From contig CAMDFK010000002.1 in NCBI GenBank assembly GCA_945897465.1, positions 1-64,000 on the forward strand: 64,000 bases of DNA, read 5' to 3'. The position numbers and the translations under genes were made by a program. The notes beneath the pieces were generated by a model. It ran no database searches, was not told the DNA's origin, and was given only the letters and a program-made list of their open reading frames with translations. Positions within the stretch are counted from its first letter, which is position 1. Each line of letters begins with the position of its first letter. Positions 36,750 to 49,489 of this stretch are shown here, in pieces. Source of the stretch: Limnohabitans sp. Rim8. Its GTDB lineage: Bacteria; Pseudomonadota; Gammaproteobacteria; Burkholderiales; Burkholderiaceae_C.

Positions 36750-37110
36750 GACCGGGTTGCACATCACGCTCTGCTGGAGCCTTGAACCACGGCATGTTCA
36801 TGAGATGAGCCTGCAAGTAACCAAGGGAAGCACTTTGCAAGATGTGCTGGAGCAGGGCGTGGCCTTGTGCCTTCACGCGAAGGGTTCGAGCGACAGCGCC
36901 TCTTTGTCATCTTTGCAGTGTCAGCAACCTGGCATCTGGGGCAAAAAAGTGCCCTGGACGCAGGTGGTGCAAGCGGGTGACCGCATCGAGTTGTACCGCC
37001 CCCTCAAGGTGGACCCCAAAGTCGCACGCCGCCAGCGCTTCAAGCGCCAAGGCAAAGGGCGCACGGGCCTCTTCGCCAATCGCAAGAGCGGCTCGGCTGC
37101 CGGGTATTGA
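36742..37110 (+). CDS. rnfH: RnfH family ubiquitin-like protein
   Basis: A 122-residue UPF0125/RnfH protein with a beta-grasp core. Characteristic parts are GLHITLCWS, the IWGKKVPWTQVVQAGDRIELYRPL block and VDPKVARRQRF. It overlaps ratA by eight bases and matches the known ratA-rnfH pairing beside smpB. It lacks an rnf cluster here, so the RnfH name is historical. Confidence 0.9.
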   Translation: MAETGLHITLCWSLEPRHVHEMSLQVTKGSTLQDVLEQGVALCLHAKGSSDSASLSSLQCQQPGIWGKKVPWTQVVQAGDRIELYRPLKVDPKVARRQRFKRQGKGRTGLFANRKSGSAAGY

Positions 37111-37117
37111 AGCCACC

Positions 37118-38026
37118 ATGCAAGCCCTTTTGAGCGCCATCGCCCAGATGGACAACACCACCGACGCGCACCGGGTGTTCCACGGCCGTAGCGGCCTTTA
37201 TTCCGACTGCGAGCATTGGACTCTGGATTGGTTTGCACCTGTGTGGGTCTTGACCAGCTTCAAAGCTGTGAGTGAAGAGGAACTGGCCTTGTGCCACCAG
37301 GCCTTGGCGCAGCGTTGGGAAACCCTTGCGCCCGGCGAGCCGCTGAACTGGGTGTTCCAGTGCAGAGCGCAGGGCGAAGCACAAACTCGCCTCATGGCGG
37401 GCAAGGTGCCCGAACCGCATGTAGTAACCGAGCCGGGTGCCAAGTACCTGGTGCATGTGCTGCGCGGTCAAAACCACGGCTTGTTTTTGGACATGGCCAA
37501 CGGCCGAGCATGGCTCAAGCAGCACGCCCTGCATGAAAACGTGCTCAACCTGTTCGCCTACACCTGCGCGTTTTCGGTGGTGGCCTTGCAGGGTGGGGCG
37601 GCGCAGGTGGTCAACCTCGACATGAGCCAGGGCGCTCTGGCGGTGGGCCAGCAAAACCACCGCCTGAATGAATTGCCCGCCAAAGCCCGCTTTTTGGGGC
37701 ACGACATCTTCAAGACCTGGGGAAAGATCAACAAAATGGGGCCTTATGGCGTGATCGTGATCGATCCGCCCAGCTACCAAAAGGGCAGCTTCATCGCCTC
37801 TAAGGACTACATCAAACTCATCCGCCGCTTGCCGGATTTGTTGGAGCCTCAAGGCCATGTGTTGCTGTGCCTGAACGCGCCCGAGTTGAACACGGCTTTT
37901 TTGCATGCCAAGGTGGCCGAAGCCGCGCCCGGCCTGCGATTTGTCAAGCGCTTACCCAACCCTGAGGCTTTTGCCGACATCGACTCTGAAAAGTCGCTCA
38001 AGGTGCTGCATTATCAAAACGCCTGA
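37118..38026 (+). CDS. Class I SAM-dependent methyltransferase (RlmI/RlmK-like), no PUA domain
   Basis: A 302-residue methyltransferase. Conserved parts include FLDMANGRAWL, VLNLFAYTCAFSVVAL (SAM-binding motif I), VNLDMS (acidic end of strand 2) and IVIDPPSYQKGSF (motif IV DPPS). This is the COG1092 pattern of 23S rRNA cytosine methyltransferases. The N-terminal PUA domain of E. coli RlmI (about 70 residues) is absent, and the region upstream is occupied by rnfH in a different frame. The start at 37118 is seven bases after rnfH. The RNA target is inferred from family only. Confidence 0.85.
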   Translation: MQALLSAIAQMDNTTDAHRVFHGRSGLYSDCEHWTLDWFAPVWVLTSFKAVSEEELALCHQALAQRWETLAPGEPLNWVFQCRAQGEAQTRLMAGKVPEPHVVTEPGAKYLVHVLRGQNHGLFLDMANGRAWLKQHALHENVLNLFAYTCAFSVVALQGGAAQVVNLDMSQGALAVGQQNHRLNELPAKARFLGHDIFKTWGKINKMGPYGVIVIDPPSYQKGSFIASKDYIKLIRRLPDLLEPQGHVLLCLNAPELNTAFLHAKVAEAAPGLRFVKRLPNPEAFADIDSEKSLKVLHYQNA

Positions 38027-38083
38027 GCCTTCTGAGCCTTGACTTGGGAGGGCAGATCAGGGAAATCCCTTGGCCCGCACGGG

Positions 38084-38089
38084 TACAAT
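38084..38089 (+). promoter_or_regulatory. Candidate -10 box upstream of guaB
   Basis: TACAAT lies 22 bases before the guaB start. A TTGACT at 38039-38044 is too far upstream to be its -35, and no better hexamer is visible at the right spacing. The position fits a short-leader guaB transcript; low confidence. Confidence 0.3.
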
Positions 38090-38108
38090 CCATTTTTTGG
38101 AGCCTTAG

Positions 38109-39581
<1,473 letters not shown>

Positions 39582-39638
39582 TGTTTGCCGCATTTTCGTG
39601 CTTTGCGTCAAAATTATGAACATTGAAGGAAACTTGTC

Positions 39639-39929
39639 ATGTTGCTCGACCAACTTCGCCAGATGAACACCAGCCTGAACAGCATTGCTGCGCAGTTTGG
39701 CGCTTCTCGTCTGCGCGTGTTCGGTTCTGTGGCTCGTGGTGAAGAGACTCCTGAAAGCGATATAGATTTTCTGGTTGACTTTCCCCGTGGATACGATTTG
39801 TTCACCCAGCGCATTCCTTTGGCTCAAGGGCTGGGTGATTTGTTGCATCGCAAGGTGGATCTGGTCCCAGAGCATGAGTTGAACCCTCACATCAAAGCGC
39901 AAGTCCTTGCTGAAGCGGTTGCGCTATGA
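39639..39929 (+). CDS. mntA: MNT-type minimal nucleotidyltransferase antitoxin (MntA-like)
   Basis: A 96-residue nucleotidyltransferase of the DNA polymerase beta superfamily. The signature GSVARGEETPESDIDFLVDF runs from residue 29, with catalytic Asp41 and Asp43. MNT proteins paired with HEPN partners act as antitoxins; in studied HepT-MntA systems the MNT adds AMP units to a tyrosine of the HEPN toxin. It overlaps the HEPN gene as ATGA, confirming the pair. It starts 57 bases after guaB. Confidence 0.9.
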   Translation: MLLDQLRQMNTSLNSIAAQFGASRLRVFGSVARGEETPESDIDFLVDFPRGYDLFTQRIPLAQGLGDLLHRKVDLVPEHELNPHIKAQVLAEAVAL

Positions 39930-40273
39930 GCAAGTCGTGGCATGCGTATGCACACCATATTCTGGATGTGGCTGCCAAAATAGACCGCATTCAGGCTCGT
40001 GGAGATTTGACGCAAGACGAAGTTCTTTATGACGCAGCACTTCGGAATTTGCAGACGCTATCCGAGGCGACACAATTGCCGCCGAATAATCTCAAACTGA
40101 AGTTTCCAACCATTCCTTGGCGTGAAATCAGTGGTTTTCGCAACATTCTGGTTCACAACTACTTGGGTGACATCGACGCACTGACCGTTCAGTCCGTGAT
40201 TGACTGCCATCTGCCTCCGCTGATTGTCTGTGTGCATGACATGCTTGCAGCCGACGACTCTTCTGACACTTAA
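39926..40273 (+). CDS. hepT: HEPN domain toxin (HepT-like, DUF86)
   Basis: A 115-residue HEPN protein. The ribonuclease motif Rx4HxY is seen as RNILVHNY with Arg72, His77 and Tyr79; Tyr79 is the equivalent of the tyrosine modified by the cognate MNT. DEVLYDAALRNLQTLSEA and FPTIPWREISGFRN are typical DUF86 blocks. It is predicted to cleave RNA when free of antitoxin. The gene ends 12 bases before guaA. Confidence 0.9.
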   Translation: MSKSWHAYAHHILDVAAKIDRIQARGDLTQDEVLYDAALRNLQTLSEATQLPPNNLKLKFPTIPWREISGFRNILVHNYLGDIDALTVQSVIDCHLPPLIVCVHDMLAADDSSDT

Positions 40274-40285
40274 AGCGCTTTTTCG

Positions 40286-41926
40286 ATGTCCCATTCCAAG
40301 ATCCTGATCCTCGACTTCGGCTCGCAAGTCACCCAGCTGATTGCCCGCCGCGTGCGCGAAGCGCATGTTTTTTGCGAGGTGCATCCTTGTGATGTGAGCA
40401 GCGACTGGGTGCGCGAGTACGCCAAGGACGGTCACCTCAAAGGCATCATCTTGTCGGGTTCGCACGCCAGCGTGTACGAGGTCGATGACCGTGCGCCCGA
40501 CGCCGTGTTCGAACTGGGTTTGCCGGTTTTGGGCATTTGTTACGGCATGCAGACCATGGCCGAACAATTGGGCGGCAAAGTGGAGGCGGGCACGACCCGC
40601 GAATTTGGCTATGCCGAAGTCCGCGCCCACGGCCACACTGAACTGCTCAAAGGCATTGAAGACTTCGCCACGCCTGAAGGCCACGGCATTCTCAAGGTCT
40701 GGATGAGCCATGGCGACAAGGTCACCCAAATGCCCGAAGGCTTCAAGGTCATGGCCTCGACCCCGGCTTGCCCGATTGCTGGCATGGCCGATGAATCTCG
40801 CCATTTTTATGCGGTGCAGTTTCACCCCGAAGTCACGCACACCGTGCAGGGCCAGGCGCTGCTCAAGCGCTTTGTGCTGGACATTTGCAAAGCCCGCCAA
40901 GACTGGATCATGGGCGACTACATCGAAGAAGCGGTGGCCAAGATCCGTGAGCAAGTCGGTGACGAAGAAGTCATCTTGGGCTTGTCTGGCGGTGTCGATT
41001 CGTCGGTGGCTGCGGCCTTGATCCACCGCGCCATTGGCGACAAGCTAACCTGCGTGTTTGTGGACCACGGCCTGCTGCGCCTGAATGAAGGCGATATGGT
41101 CATGGAGATGTTCGTCGGCAAATTGCATGCGAAAGTCATCCGCGTGGACGCCAGCGATTTGTTCCTCGGCAAATTGGCAGGTGTGAGCGAGCCTGAAGCC
41201 AAACGCAAAATTATTGGCGGTTTGTTTGTGGATGTGTTCAAAGAACAAGCCGCCAAACTCAAGGCAGGCGACGGCGGCAAAGATGGGAATGACGGCCGAC
41301 CAGCCGTCAAAGGCGCGACCTTCCTGGCCCAAGGCACGATTTACCCCGATGTGATTGAAAGTGGCGGCGCCAAGAGCAAGAAGGCTGTGACCATCAAGAG
41401 CCACCACAACGTGGGCGGCTTGCCCGAGCAGCTGGGCCTAAAACTGCTGGAGCCGCTGCGCGAACTCTTCAAAGACGAGGTGCGCGAACTGGGCGTGGCG
41501 CTCGGTTTGCCGCGTGAAATGGTCTACCGCCACCCCTTCCCCGGCCCTGGCCTGGGCGTGCGGATTTTGGGCGAAGTCAAAAAAGAATATGCCGACCTGC
41601 TGCGCCGTGCGGATGCCATCTTCATCGAAGAGTTGCGCAACTTCACGGATGAATCGGGCAAGACCTGGTACGACCTGACCAGCCAGGCCTTCACCGTGTT
41701 CCTGCCCGTGAAAAGCGTGGGCGTGATGGGCGACGGACGCACTTACGACTACGTGGTGGCCCTGCGTGCGGTGCAAACCAGCGACTTCATGACAGCAGAC
41801 TGGGCTGAGCTGCCCTATGCGCTGCTCAAAAAAGTGTCTGGACGCATCATCAACGAGGTGCGCGGCATCAACAGAGTGACATACGACGTGTCGAGCAAGC
41901 CGCCTGCGACGATTGAGTGGGAGTAA
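40286..41926 (+). CDS. guaA: GMP synthase (glutamine-hydrolysing)
   Basis: A 546-residue bifunctional enzyme that makes GMP from XMP. The class I glutaminase half has Cys85 in LGICYGMQ and HPEVTHT; the ATP pyrophosphatase half has [13 protein letters not shown]. The C-terminal dimerisation part ends with the usual PPATIEWE. A glycine-rich insert of about 17-19 residues ([12 protein letters not shown] within it) follows FKEQAAKL, near residue 330. The early SGSHASV replaces the more frequent SGGPESV. The short distance from hepT makes transcription through the toxin-antitoxin pair likely. Confidence 0.96.
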   Translation: MSHSKILILDFGSQVTQLIARRVREAHVFCEVHPCDVSSDWVREYAKDGHLKGIILSGSHASVYEVDDRAPDAVFELGLPVLGICYGMQTMAEQLGGKVEAGTTREFGYAEVRAHGHTELLKGIEDFATPEGHGILKVWMSHGDKVTQMPEGFKVMASTPACPIAGMADESRHFYAVQFHPEVTHTVQGQALLKRFVLDICKARQDWIMGDYIEEAVAKIREQVGDEEVILGLSGGVDSSVAAALIHRAIGDKLTCVFVDHGLLRLNEGDMVMEMFVGKLHAKVIRVDASDLFLGKLAGVSEPEAKRKIIGGLFVDVFKEQAAKLKAGDGGKDGNDGRPAVKGATFLAQGTIYPDVIESGGAKSKKAVTIKSHHNVGGLPEQLGLKLLEPLRELFKDEVRELGVALGLPREMVYRHPFPGPGLGVRILGEVKKEYADLLRRADAIFIEELRNFTDESGKTWYDLTSQAFTVFLPVKSVGVMGDGRTYDYVVALRAVQTSDFMTADWAELPYALLKKVSGRIINEVRGINRVTYDVSSKPPATIEWE

Positions 41927-41955
41927 GCTACTGAATCCATGACTGGAGGTTGACC

Positions 41956-43101
41956 GTGAAAGTTCAAGTTTTTCGAGGCCTCAACCTCCTGCTCTTGAGC
42001 ATGGCGGCTATGACGCCTTTGTCGGCTCAAGACAGGTCCTCGCTCATTACCTCCGAAAAGCACACTTTCCGTCTGGCCACTTTGGTGACCGGGCTGGAGA
42101 ACCCTTGGTCTGTGGCTTTTTTGCCTGATGGGCGGATGCTGGTGACCGAACGTGCAGGGCGTTTGCGTTTGGTGGGTTCAGATTTTCGATTGGATCCCAA
42201 ACCCATTGAAGGCTTGCCCGAATCCCTAGAGCGTGGGCAGGGCGGTTTGTTGGATGTGGTGCTCCATCCCCAATACGCTCAAAACGGCTGGATTTATTGG
42301 GCTTACAACGCGCCCGGCCCAGGCGGTTGGGGGACGGCTTTGGCCCGGGGCAAGCTCCAAGGCCAGCGCATGACGTCGGTTCAGGTGCTTTTCAGCATGT
42401 TGCCCAAAACCCGTTCAAGTCAGCATTTTGGTGGGCGCATCGTTTTTGACAAATCCGGGATGCTTTACCTCACCTTGGGGGACCGAGGTGACAAAGACCG
42501 CGCTCAAAAGCTGGATGACCATGCCGGTTCGGTGATCCGCTTGCATGACGATGGCCGCGTGCCTGCTGACAACCCATTTGTCAGCCGAGCCGGGGCCTTG
42601 CCTGAAAAATGGACCTTCGGCAACCGCAATATGCAAGGCGCGGCCCTGCACCCCCAAACCGGAGAACTGTGGACGCACGAGCACGGGCCGCAAGGCGGTG
42701 ACGAGGTGAATGTCATGCGCCCGGGCCTCAATTACGGCTGGCCCGTGATCACCTACGGTGTGAATTATGGTTTGGGCACCCGCATTGGTGAAGGCCAGGC
42801 CAAGCCCGGCATGGTGCAACCCATATATAAGTGGGTGCCTTCGATTGCGCCTTCGGGCATGGCGTTTGTCAGTGGCTCGCAGTTTCCCCAATGGCAAGGC
42901 GATTTGTTGATGGGGGCCTTGCGCGGACAAATTTTGGTTCGGCTGGTGCTTGATGGTGAAAAAGTACTGCGCGAAGAGCGTTTGCTGCAAGGCCGTGCAG
43001 GTCGCATCCGCGATGTGCGCATGGGGCCAGATGGTTTGGTTTACCTGTTGAGCGATGGCCCCGACGGCGCCTTGATGCGCTTGGAGCCCGTTCGGCCTTG
43101 A
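41956..43101 (+). CDS. PQQ-dependent aldose sugar dehydrogenase-like protein
   Basis: A 381-residue soluble six-bladed propeller of the glucose/sorbosone dehydrogenase family, related to E. coli YliI. A signal peptide ends near LSAQD. Family blocks include GLENPWSVAFLPDGRMLVTER, GQGGLLDVVLHP and the EHGPQGGDEVN loop. The GTG at 41956 is chosen because GGAGG lies six bases before it; a TTG at 41950 has no spacing from that site. The cofactor and substrate are inferred from the family. It does not overlap guaA and may have its own promoter. Confidence 0.85.
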   Translation: MKVQVFRGLNLLLLSMAAMTPLSAQDRSSLITSEKHTFRLATLVTGLENPWSVAFLPDGRMLVTERAGRLRLVGSDFRLDPKPIEGLPESLERGQGGLLDVVLHPQYAQNGWIYWAYNAPGPGGWGTALARGKLQGQRMTSVQVLFSMLPKTRSSQHFGGRIVFDKSGMLYLTLGDRGDKDRAQKLDDHAGSVIRLHDDGRVPADNPFVSRAGALPEKWTFGNRNMQGAALHPQTGELWTHEHGPQGGDEVNVMRPGLNYGWPVITYGVNYGLGTRIGEGQAKPGMVQPIYKWVPSIAPSGMAFVSGSQFPQWQGDLLMGALRGQILVRLVLDGEKVLREERLLQGRAGRIRDVRMGPDGLVYLLSDGPDGALMRLEPVRP

Positions 43102-43144
43102 GCTGCGCGATGGATGCCCTGATTTTTGGTAATCTTACGGCACC

Positions 43145-45192
<2,048 letters not shown>

Positions 45193-45206
45193 TCAAGTAC
45201 GCCCGC

Positions 45207-46118
45207 ATGGCCCACATTTACATTTTTTCCCCCTCGAGCGCCGTGCGCGACAAAGCGGCTTTCCGCCGGGGCCTTAAACGCCTGAAAGCGCAAGGTCATG
45301 ATGTGGAAGTCGACGAAGCGGCGCTGGCCAGCCACATGCGTTTTGCGGGCGACGACGCCACACGCATTGCGTCCATTGCCCGAGCTGCGGCCAGTGGTGC
45401 CCATGTGGCCCTCATTTCGCGTGGTGGCTATGGCCTCACGCGCATACTGCCCGCCTTGCCCTACAAACAGATTGCCAAAGCCATTGATGGCGGCATGCAG
45501 TTTGTGGGTCTGAGCGATTTCACGGCTTTCAACCAGGCGGTGTTGGCCAAAACCAGTCGCATCAGTTGGCAAGGCCCGGCGCTGGGTGAAGACTTTGGTT
45601 CGGAGCAGGAACCGGATGACATCATGCAGGCCTGCTTTGATGACTTGCTGCAAGAGCAGGGCGAGGGTACAGGTTGGCAACTGCCCAAGCCGGAAGCCGA
45701 TCGCCGCGTGTTGGTGAAAAATGCACCGCTCTGGGGCGGCAATTTGACGGTGTTGACCTCTTTGCTCGGCACGCCGTATTTTCCGCAAATCAAAGGTGGT
45801 GTGCTGTTTCTTGAAGACGTGGGCGAGCACCCTTACCGCGTGGAGCGCATGCTCACACAGCTTTTGCATGCGGGTGTTTTGGGTCAGCAGAAGGCGATCT
45901 TGCTCGGGCAGTTCACGAACTTCAAACTTGTTCCAGGTCACGATCTGGGTTTCAAGTTATCAACGGTGCTTGGATGGTTGCGCAGTCAGATCAAGGTACC
46001 TGTTTTGACGGGCTTGCCTTTTGGCCATGTGCAGACCAAGGTGCTTTTGCCCATTGGGGCCAAAATTGATCTTGCCACTGAAAACCGTGATGCCTTGATG
46101 GTTTGGGGGCACATTTAA
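45207..46118 (+). CDS. ldcA: LD-carboxypeptidase (muramoyltetrapeptide carboxypeptidase)
   Basis: A 303-residue S66 family serine peptidase that removes the terminal D-alanine from recycled muropeptides. The substrate-loop SRGGYGLTR lies at 71-79 and the nucleophile is Ser103 in VGLSDFTAFN. A late catalytic glutamate and histidine are expected in FLEDVGEHPYR and LPFGHVQTK. No signal peptide, as expected for a cytosolic recycling enzyme. It follows the tadA fusion by 14 bases. Confidence 0.9.
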   Translation: MAHIYIFSPSSAVRDKAAFRRGLKRLKAQGHDVEVDEAALASHMRFAGDDATRIASIARAAASGAHVALISRGGYGLTRILPALPYKQIAKAIDGGMQFVGLSDFTAFNQAVLAKTSRISWQGPALGEDFGSEQEPDDIMQACFDDLLQEQGEGTGWQLPKPEADRRVLVKNAPLWGGNLTVLTSLLGTPYFPQIKGGVLFLEDVGEHPYRVERMLTQLLHAGVLGQQKAILLGQFTNFKLVPGHDLGFKLSTVLGWLRSQIKVPVLTGLPFGHVQTKVLLPIGAKIDLATENRDALMVWGHI

Positions 46119-46154
46119 TCTCAAGGCCTTTTTTAAGGTCAACAATCCATCTTC

Positions 46155-46183
46155 TTGACTTTACATAATACACATCGTATGAA
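46155..46183 (+). promoter_or_regulatory. Candidate promoter facing the 3' end of the ankyrin gene
   Basis: TTGACT at 46155-46160 and TATGAA at 46178-46183 are separated by exactly 17 bases. The promoter points right, into the end of the convergent ankyrin gene, with no plus-strand gene after it. A 12-codon open frame from 46179 is too short to support. It may be chance in an AT-rich gap or start an antisense RNA. Confidence 0.35.
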
Positions 46184-46263
46184 GCCACAGTTGCCATCAA
46201 ACCCATCACTTCCTTGAAGCATCAGCAGAAAACCCAGAAAGCCTATGGTCTGAATGGATGACA

Positions 46264-46929
46264 TTATTTTGTCCGAGCAGCCCATCGGGCCAAGCCGGCG
46301 TGCATCAATTCAATGGCATTGGGTCGTTGACCGCGAACCGCGAAATCCAAAGCACTCAAACCCAATTGGTTTTTCAATGTGGGGTCAGCACCCGCTTGAA
46401 TGAGTGTTTTTACAGACTCAGGACTGCCATACATGGCTGCCATCATCAATGGCGTTGTGCCGTTGGGCGATTCGGCGTCAATGTAAGCACTGTTCTCCAG
46501 CAGATAATCGATCACCGGAACATGACCACCTGAAGCGGCGTAATGCAATGGGGTCCACCCAGTTTTGTTCACATCGGCATCGTTTTCAACGAGTTTTTGC
46601 ACCAGATTCAAATGCCCTTTGAGTGCCGCAAGCATGAGAGCACTTTCGTCCTTGTCATTGCGAACCTCGGCCATGGTCTGAGGGTGTGCTGCCAGCAATT
46701 CTGCCACCTTCAAGGAGGACTCACGCACAGCCAGCATGAGGGCTGGCACCCCATCAGGGTTGACGGTGTTGGGGTCAAATCCCCGCTGAAGCAAACGCTG
46801 AACAACGCGAAGATCGTCGAACTTTACAGCTTTGAAAAAGTCATCGTAGGAACCCGCCGTCCCCAGCGAAGTTGAAAAAATAAATGCAATAAAAACAACA
46901 ATCTTTTTTGGAAAATTAAAGTTTTTCAT
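46264..46929 (-). CDS. Secreted ankyrin-repeat protein
   Basis: A 221-residue protein with a signal peptide (MKNFNFPKK, then a hydrophobic run ending GTAGS) followed by about five ankyrin repeats from residue 30 to 210, including TPLHYAASGGHVPVIDYLL and TPLMMAAMYGSPESVKTLI. Predicted to be periplasmic and to bind a protein partner; none is identified. It is the upstream neighbour of nothing on its strand until tatD, which precedes it by 18 bases. Such ankyrin genes after tatD are common in Burkholderiales. Confidence 0.85.
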   Translation of the reverse strand: MKNFNFPKKIVVFIAFIFSTSLGTAGSYDDFFKAVKFDDLRVVQRLLQRGFDPNTVNPDGVPALMLAVRESSLKVAELLAAHPQTMAEVRNDKDESALMLAALKGHLNLVQKLVENDADVNKTGWTPLHYAASGGHVPVIDYLLENSAYIDAESPNGTTPLMMAAMYGSPESVKTLIQAGADPTLKNQLGLSALDFAVRGQRPNAIELMHAGLARWAARTK

Positions 46930-46947
46930 AAAGTTTGAATGGGATCA

Positions 46948-47754
46948 TTAGAAGCCAATTTTGGAGAACAACTGCTTGAAATTATGGCTTGTCAACTCTC
47001 CCACGGCCTCCGATGTAGACCCGCGCAACTCGCCCAACAACTTGGCCACATATGGCACATACGAAGGGTTATTGATCTTGCCGCGGTAAGGGACAGGTGC
47101 CAAATAGGGGCTGTCGGTTTCAATGAGCAGCCGGTCATCGGGCACAAATTTGGCCACTTCACGCAAGTCGGCCGCCGTTTTGAAGGTCAGGATGCCGGAA
47201 AAGGAGATGTAAAAACCCAAGTCCAATGCGGCTCGGGCTACTTGTTGGCTTTCGGTGAAGCAATGAAAAACCCCGCCCGCACACCCTGCCGCCCCGGTTT
47301 CGCCCTCTTCTTTCAAGATGGCGATGGTGTCGTCTGATGCTTGGCGGGTGTGGATCACCAGCGGGAGTTGGGTTTGCCTGCCTGCCCGGATGTGGGTGCG
47401 AAAACGCTCGCGCTGCCATTCCATGTCGGCCACGGTGCGCCCGCCTTTGCGCTCGTCCATTTGGTAGTAATCCAAGCCGGTCTCGCCAATCGCCACCACT
47501 TTGGGGCGGGCAGCGCCGTCCAGCAAGTCCTGCAGGCTGGGCTCGCGCACGCCTTCATTGTCAGGATGAACACCCACCGTGGCCCACATGTTGTCATGGG
47601 CCATGGCCAGGCCATGCACTTCGTCGAATTTCTCCAGGGTGGTGCAAATGACCAAGGCGCGGGTCACTTGGGCGGCCACCATGGCCTGCTGGATGTTGTC
47701 GAGCTCACTCATCAGCTCGGGGAAATTCAGGTGGCAATGGGAATCGGTGTACAT
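46948..47754 (-). CDS. TatD family metal-dependent hydrolase
   Basis: A 268-residue TIM-barrel DNase/hydrolase. Metal ligands His6 and His8 are in the N-terminal DSHCHL; GETGLDYY, VIHTRQASDD, FHCFTES and ETDSPYLAP are the remaining family blocks. Related E. coli YcfH/TatD proteins are 3'-5' exonucleases. It follows holB by three bases and is in the holB-tmk-mltG cluster, as ycfH is in E. coli. Confidence 0.93.
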   Translation of the reverse strand: MYTDSHCHLNFPELMSELDNIQQAMVAAQVTRALVICTTLEKFDEVHGLAMAHDNMWATVGVHPDNEGVREPSLQDLLDGAARPKVVAIGETGLDYYQMDERKGGRTVADMEWQRERFRTHIRAGRQTQLPLVIHTRQASDDTIAILKEEGETGAAGCAGGVFHCFTESQQVARAALDLGFYISFSGILTFKTAADLREVAKFVPDDRLLIETDSPYLAPVPYRGKINNPSYVPYVAKLLGELRGSTSEAVGELTSHNFKQLFSKIGF

Positions 47755-47757
47755 GGC

Positions 47758-48762
47758 TCAGCGCTTGGACATCAGGGTTTGGTGGGCATCAGCGGTCAGG
47801 GCTTCCAGCATCAGACCGGCGTTAAAAGGGTGTTCGGCCGTGCGGGCCGACTGCATCAGGCGTTTGTGCCAGTCTGTCAGCTCGCCCACTGAAGCGGCAG
47901 AAGCAGGCAAATGCGATGCCTCAAAAAACCTCGGTACAGCGCCTGTTTGGCGAAGCACCAAGTCGTGGCAAAGCTTTTGCAAAGCGTCGATGGCCTGGGC
48001 CGGGCTCAAATCGGCCAAGTGCCGGGCATCGCCTTGGCGCATGGCTTTGGGCAAATGCGCCCACCAATCGGGTGACAAACCGGATTCGGCCTGGCGCAGC
48101 ACATCGGCAGGACGGCCGCCCGCACTGCGCAGCCAATCTTGCGCCACAGCGGTCGGCACGCCCTGCCCTGTGAGCCATGGCAGCGCCTCATCAGCCTCGG
48201 GCCACTTCATGGTGTGGGCCAAGCAGCGGCTGCGGATGGTGGGCAACAGCATGTGGCTCGCCTCGGTGGCCAACACAAAACGCACATCGCCGGGCGGCTC
48301 TTCCAGTGTTTTGAGCAGCGCGTTGGCCGTGATGGTGTTCATGCGTTCAGCCGGAAAGACCAACACCGCCTTGCCCCGCCCGCGGGCGTTGGTGCGCTGC
48401 GAAAACTCCACCGCATCGCGCATCGCGTCCACCCGAATCTCTTTGCTGGGTTTTCGGGTTTTTTTGTCGATTTCGTCCTGGGCTTTTTCAGACAAAGGCC
48501 AGCCCAGCTCGATCATCACCGTTTCGGGCATCAATACGGCCAGATCGGCGTGGGTGTGCACGGCCATCGCGTGGCAGCTCGGGCAGTCGCCGCAGGAGCC
48601 TTGCGTGGTGGGTTTTTCGCACAGCCAGGCCAACACCAAAGCCAAAGCCAACTCGTACTGGCCGAGGCCCGATGGGCCTTGCAGCAACCATGCGTGACCA
48701 CGCTGTGCCAGCAAATCGGTGGCCTGCCGGGCAATCCAAGGGGCTGTCAAGACGGCACTCAT
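47758..48762 (-). CDS. holB: DNA polymerase III delta' subunit
   Basis: A 334-residue clamp-loader subunit. It has the degenerate phosphate loop [12 protein letters not shown] (no lysine), expected for delta', and a four-cysteine zinc module [16 protein letters not shown]. Sensor region blocks such as LLKTLEEPP and TIRSRCL follow. The start overlaps the tmk stop as ATGA, so the pair is coupled. Confidence 0.94.
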   Translation of the reverse strand: MSAVLTAPWIARQATDLLAQRGHAWLLQGPSGLGQYELALALVLAWLCEKPTTQGSCGDCPSCHAMAVHTHADLAVLMPETVMIELGWPLSEKAQDEIDKKTRKPSKEIRVDAMRDAVEFSQRTNARGRGKAVLVFPAERMNTITANALLKTLEEPPGDVRFVLATEASHMLLPTIRSRCLAHTMKWPEADEALPWLTGQGVPTAVAQDWLRSAGGRPADVLRQAESGLSPDWWAHLPKAMRQGDARHLADLSPAQAIDALQKLCHDLVLRQTGAVPRFFEASHLPASAASVGELTDWHKRLMQSARTAEHPFNAGLMLEALTADAHQTLMSKR

Positions 48763-49400
48763 TCGGCACTCCCTTCAAGCCAAGAGCGCACGATTCGAGA
48801 AACATCAGCGCCGACTGCTTCCATGGTTTGGGAAGCGTCAATGCGGGCAAAACGGCTGGGCTTGTCGACTTGGCGGCGGGCATAACCGGCACGCACAGCG
48901 GCAAAAAAGTCCGCCGGTTGGGACTCGAACTTGTCCGGCAACCGGGCCGAAGCCAGCCGCTCAGCCGCGATCAGCGGATCCAGGTCGAACCAAACGGTGT
49001 GGTCGGGTTGGCGCAAAGAGCCGTCAGGCAAAGCCTGCACCATGCGCTCAAGCTCACCCAAGACCTGCCAATCAAAGCCACGGCCACCGCCTTGGTAGGC
49101 GAAGGTGGCGTCGGTGAACCGGTCGCACAAAACCACTTCGCCCCTGGCCAGCGCGGGTTCGATCACCTGAACCAAGTGCTCGCGGCGGGCCGCGAACATC
49201 AACAGCGCCTCGGTCAGTGGGTCCATGGGCTCGTGCAGCACCAATTCGCGCAGCTTTTCAGAAACGGGCGTGCCGCCAGGCTCGCGGGTCAGCACCACCG
49301 CCTTGCCCGCTTGGCGAAACAATTCGGCCACACGGGCGATGTGCGTGGACTTACCCGCACCGTCGATGCCTTCAAAACTGATGAACAAACCGCGTGTCAT
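48759..49400 (-). CDS. tmk: Thymidylate kinase
   Basis: A 213-residue kinase that makes dTDP. The P-loop is [11 protein letters not shown], followed by the DRX motif in [16 protein letters not shown] and [17 protein letters not shown]. The start at 49400 is chosen because the family N-terminus begins there; the frame upstream is not supported. It lies 89 bases after mltG. Confidence 0.95.
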   Translation of the reverse strand: MTRGLFISFEGIDGAGKSTHIARVAELFRQAGKAVVLTREPGGTPVSEKLRELVLHEPMDPLTEALLMFAARREHLVQVIEPALARGEVVLCDRFTDATFAYQGGGRGFDWQVLGELERMVQALPDGSLRQPDHTVWFDLDPLIAAERLASARLPDKFESQPADFFAAVRAGYARRQVDKPSRFARIDASQTMEAVGADVSRIVRSWLEGSAE

Positions 49401-49489
49401 TTTGGGTGATGATGAAAAAGCCCATTGTCGCAGGAGTCGCCTCCTCACAGGCGTGGTCTCAAACCACGCTGCGATTGGCAAACCAAGAC

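Noticed and set aside
36842-37117. N-terminal extension of the RlmI-like methyltransferase frame
   Set aside because: It overlaps rnfH in another frame, is arginine and serine rich and has no PUA-like sequence.
46179-46217. A 12-codon peptide gene after the candidate promoter at 46155
   Set aside because: Too short, starts inside the -10 box and has no ribosome site.
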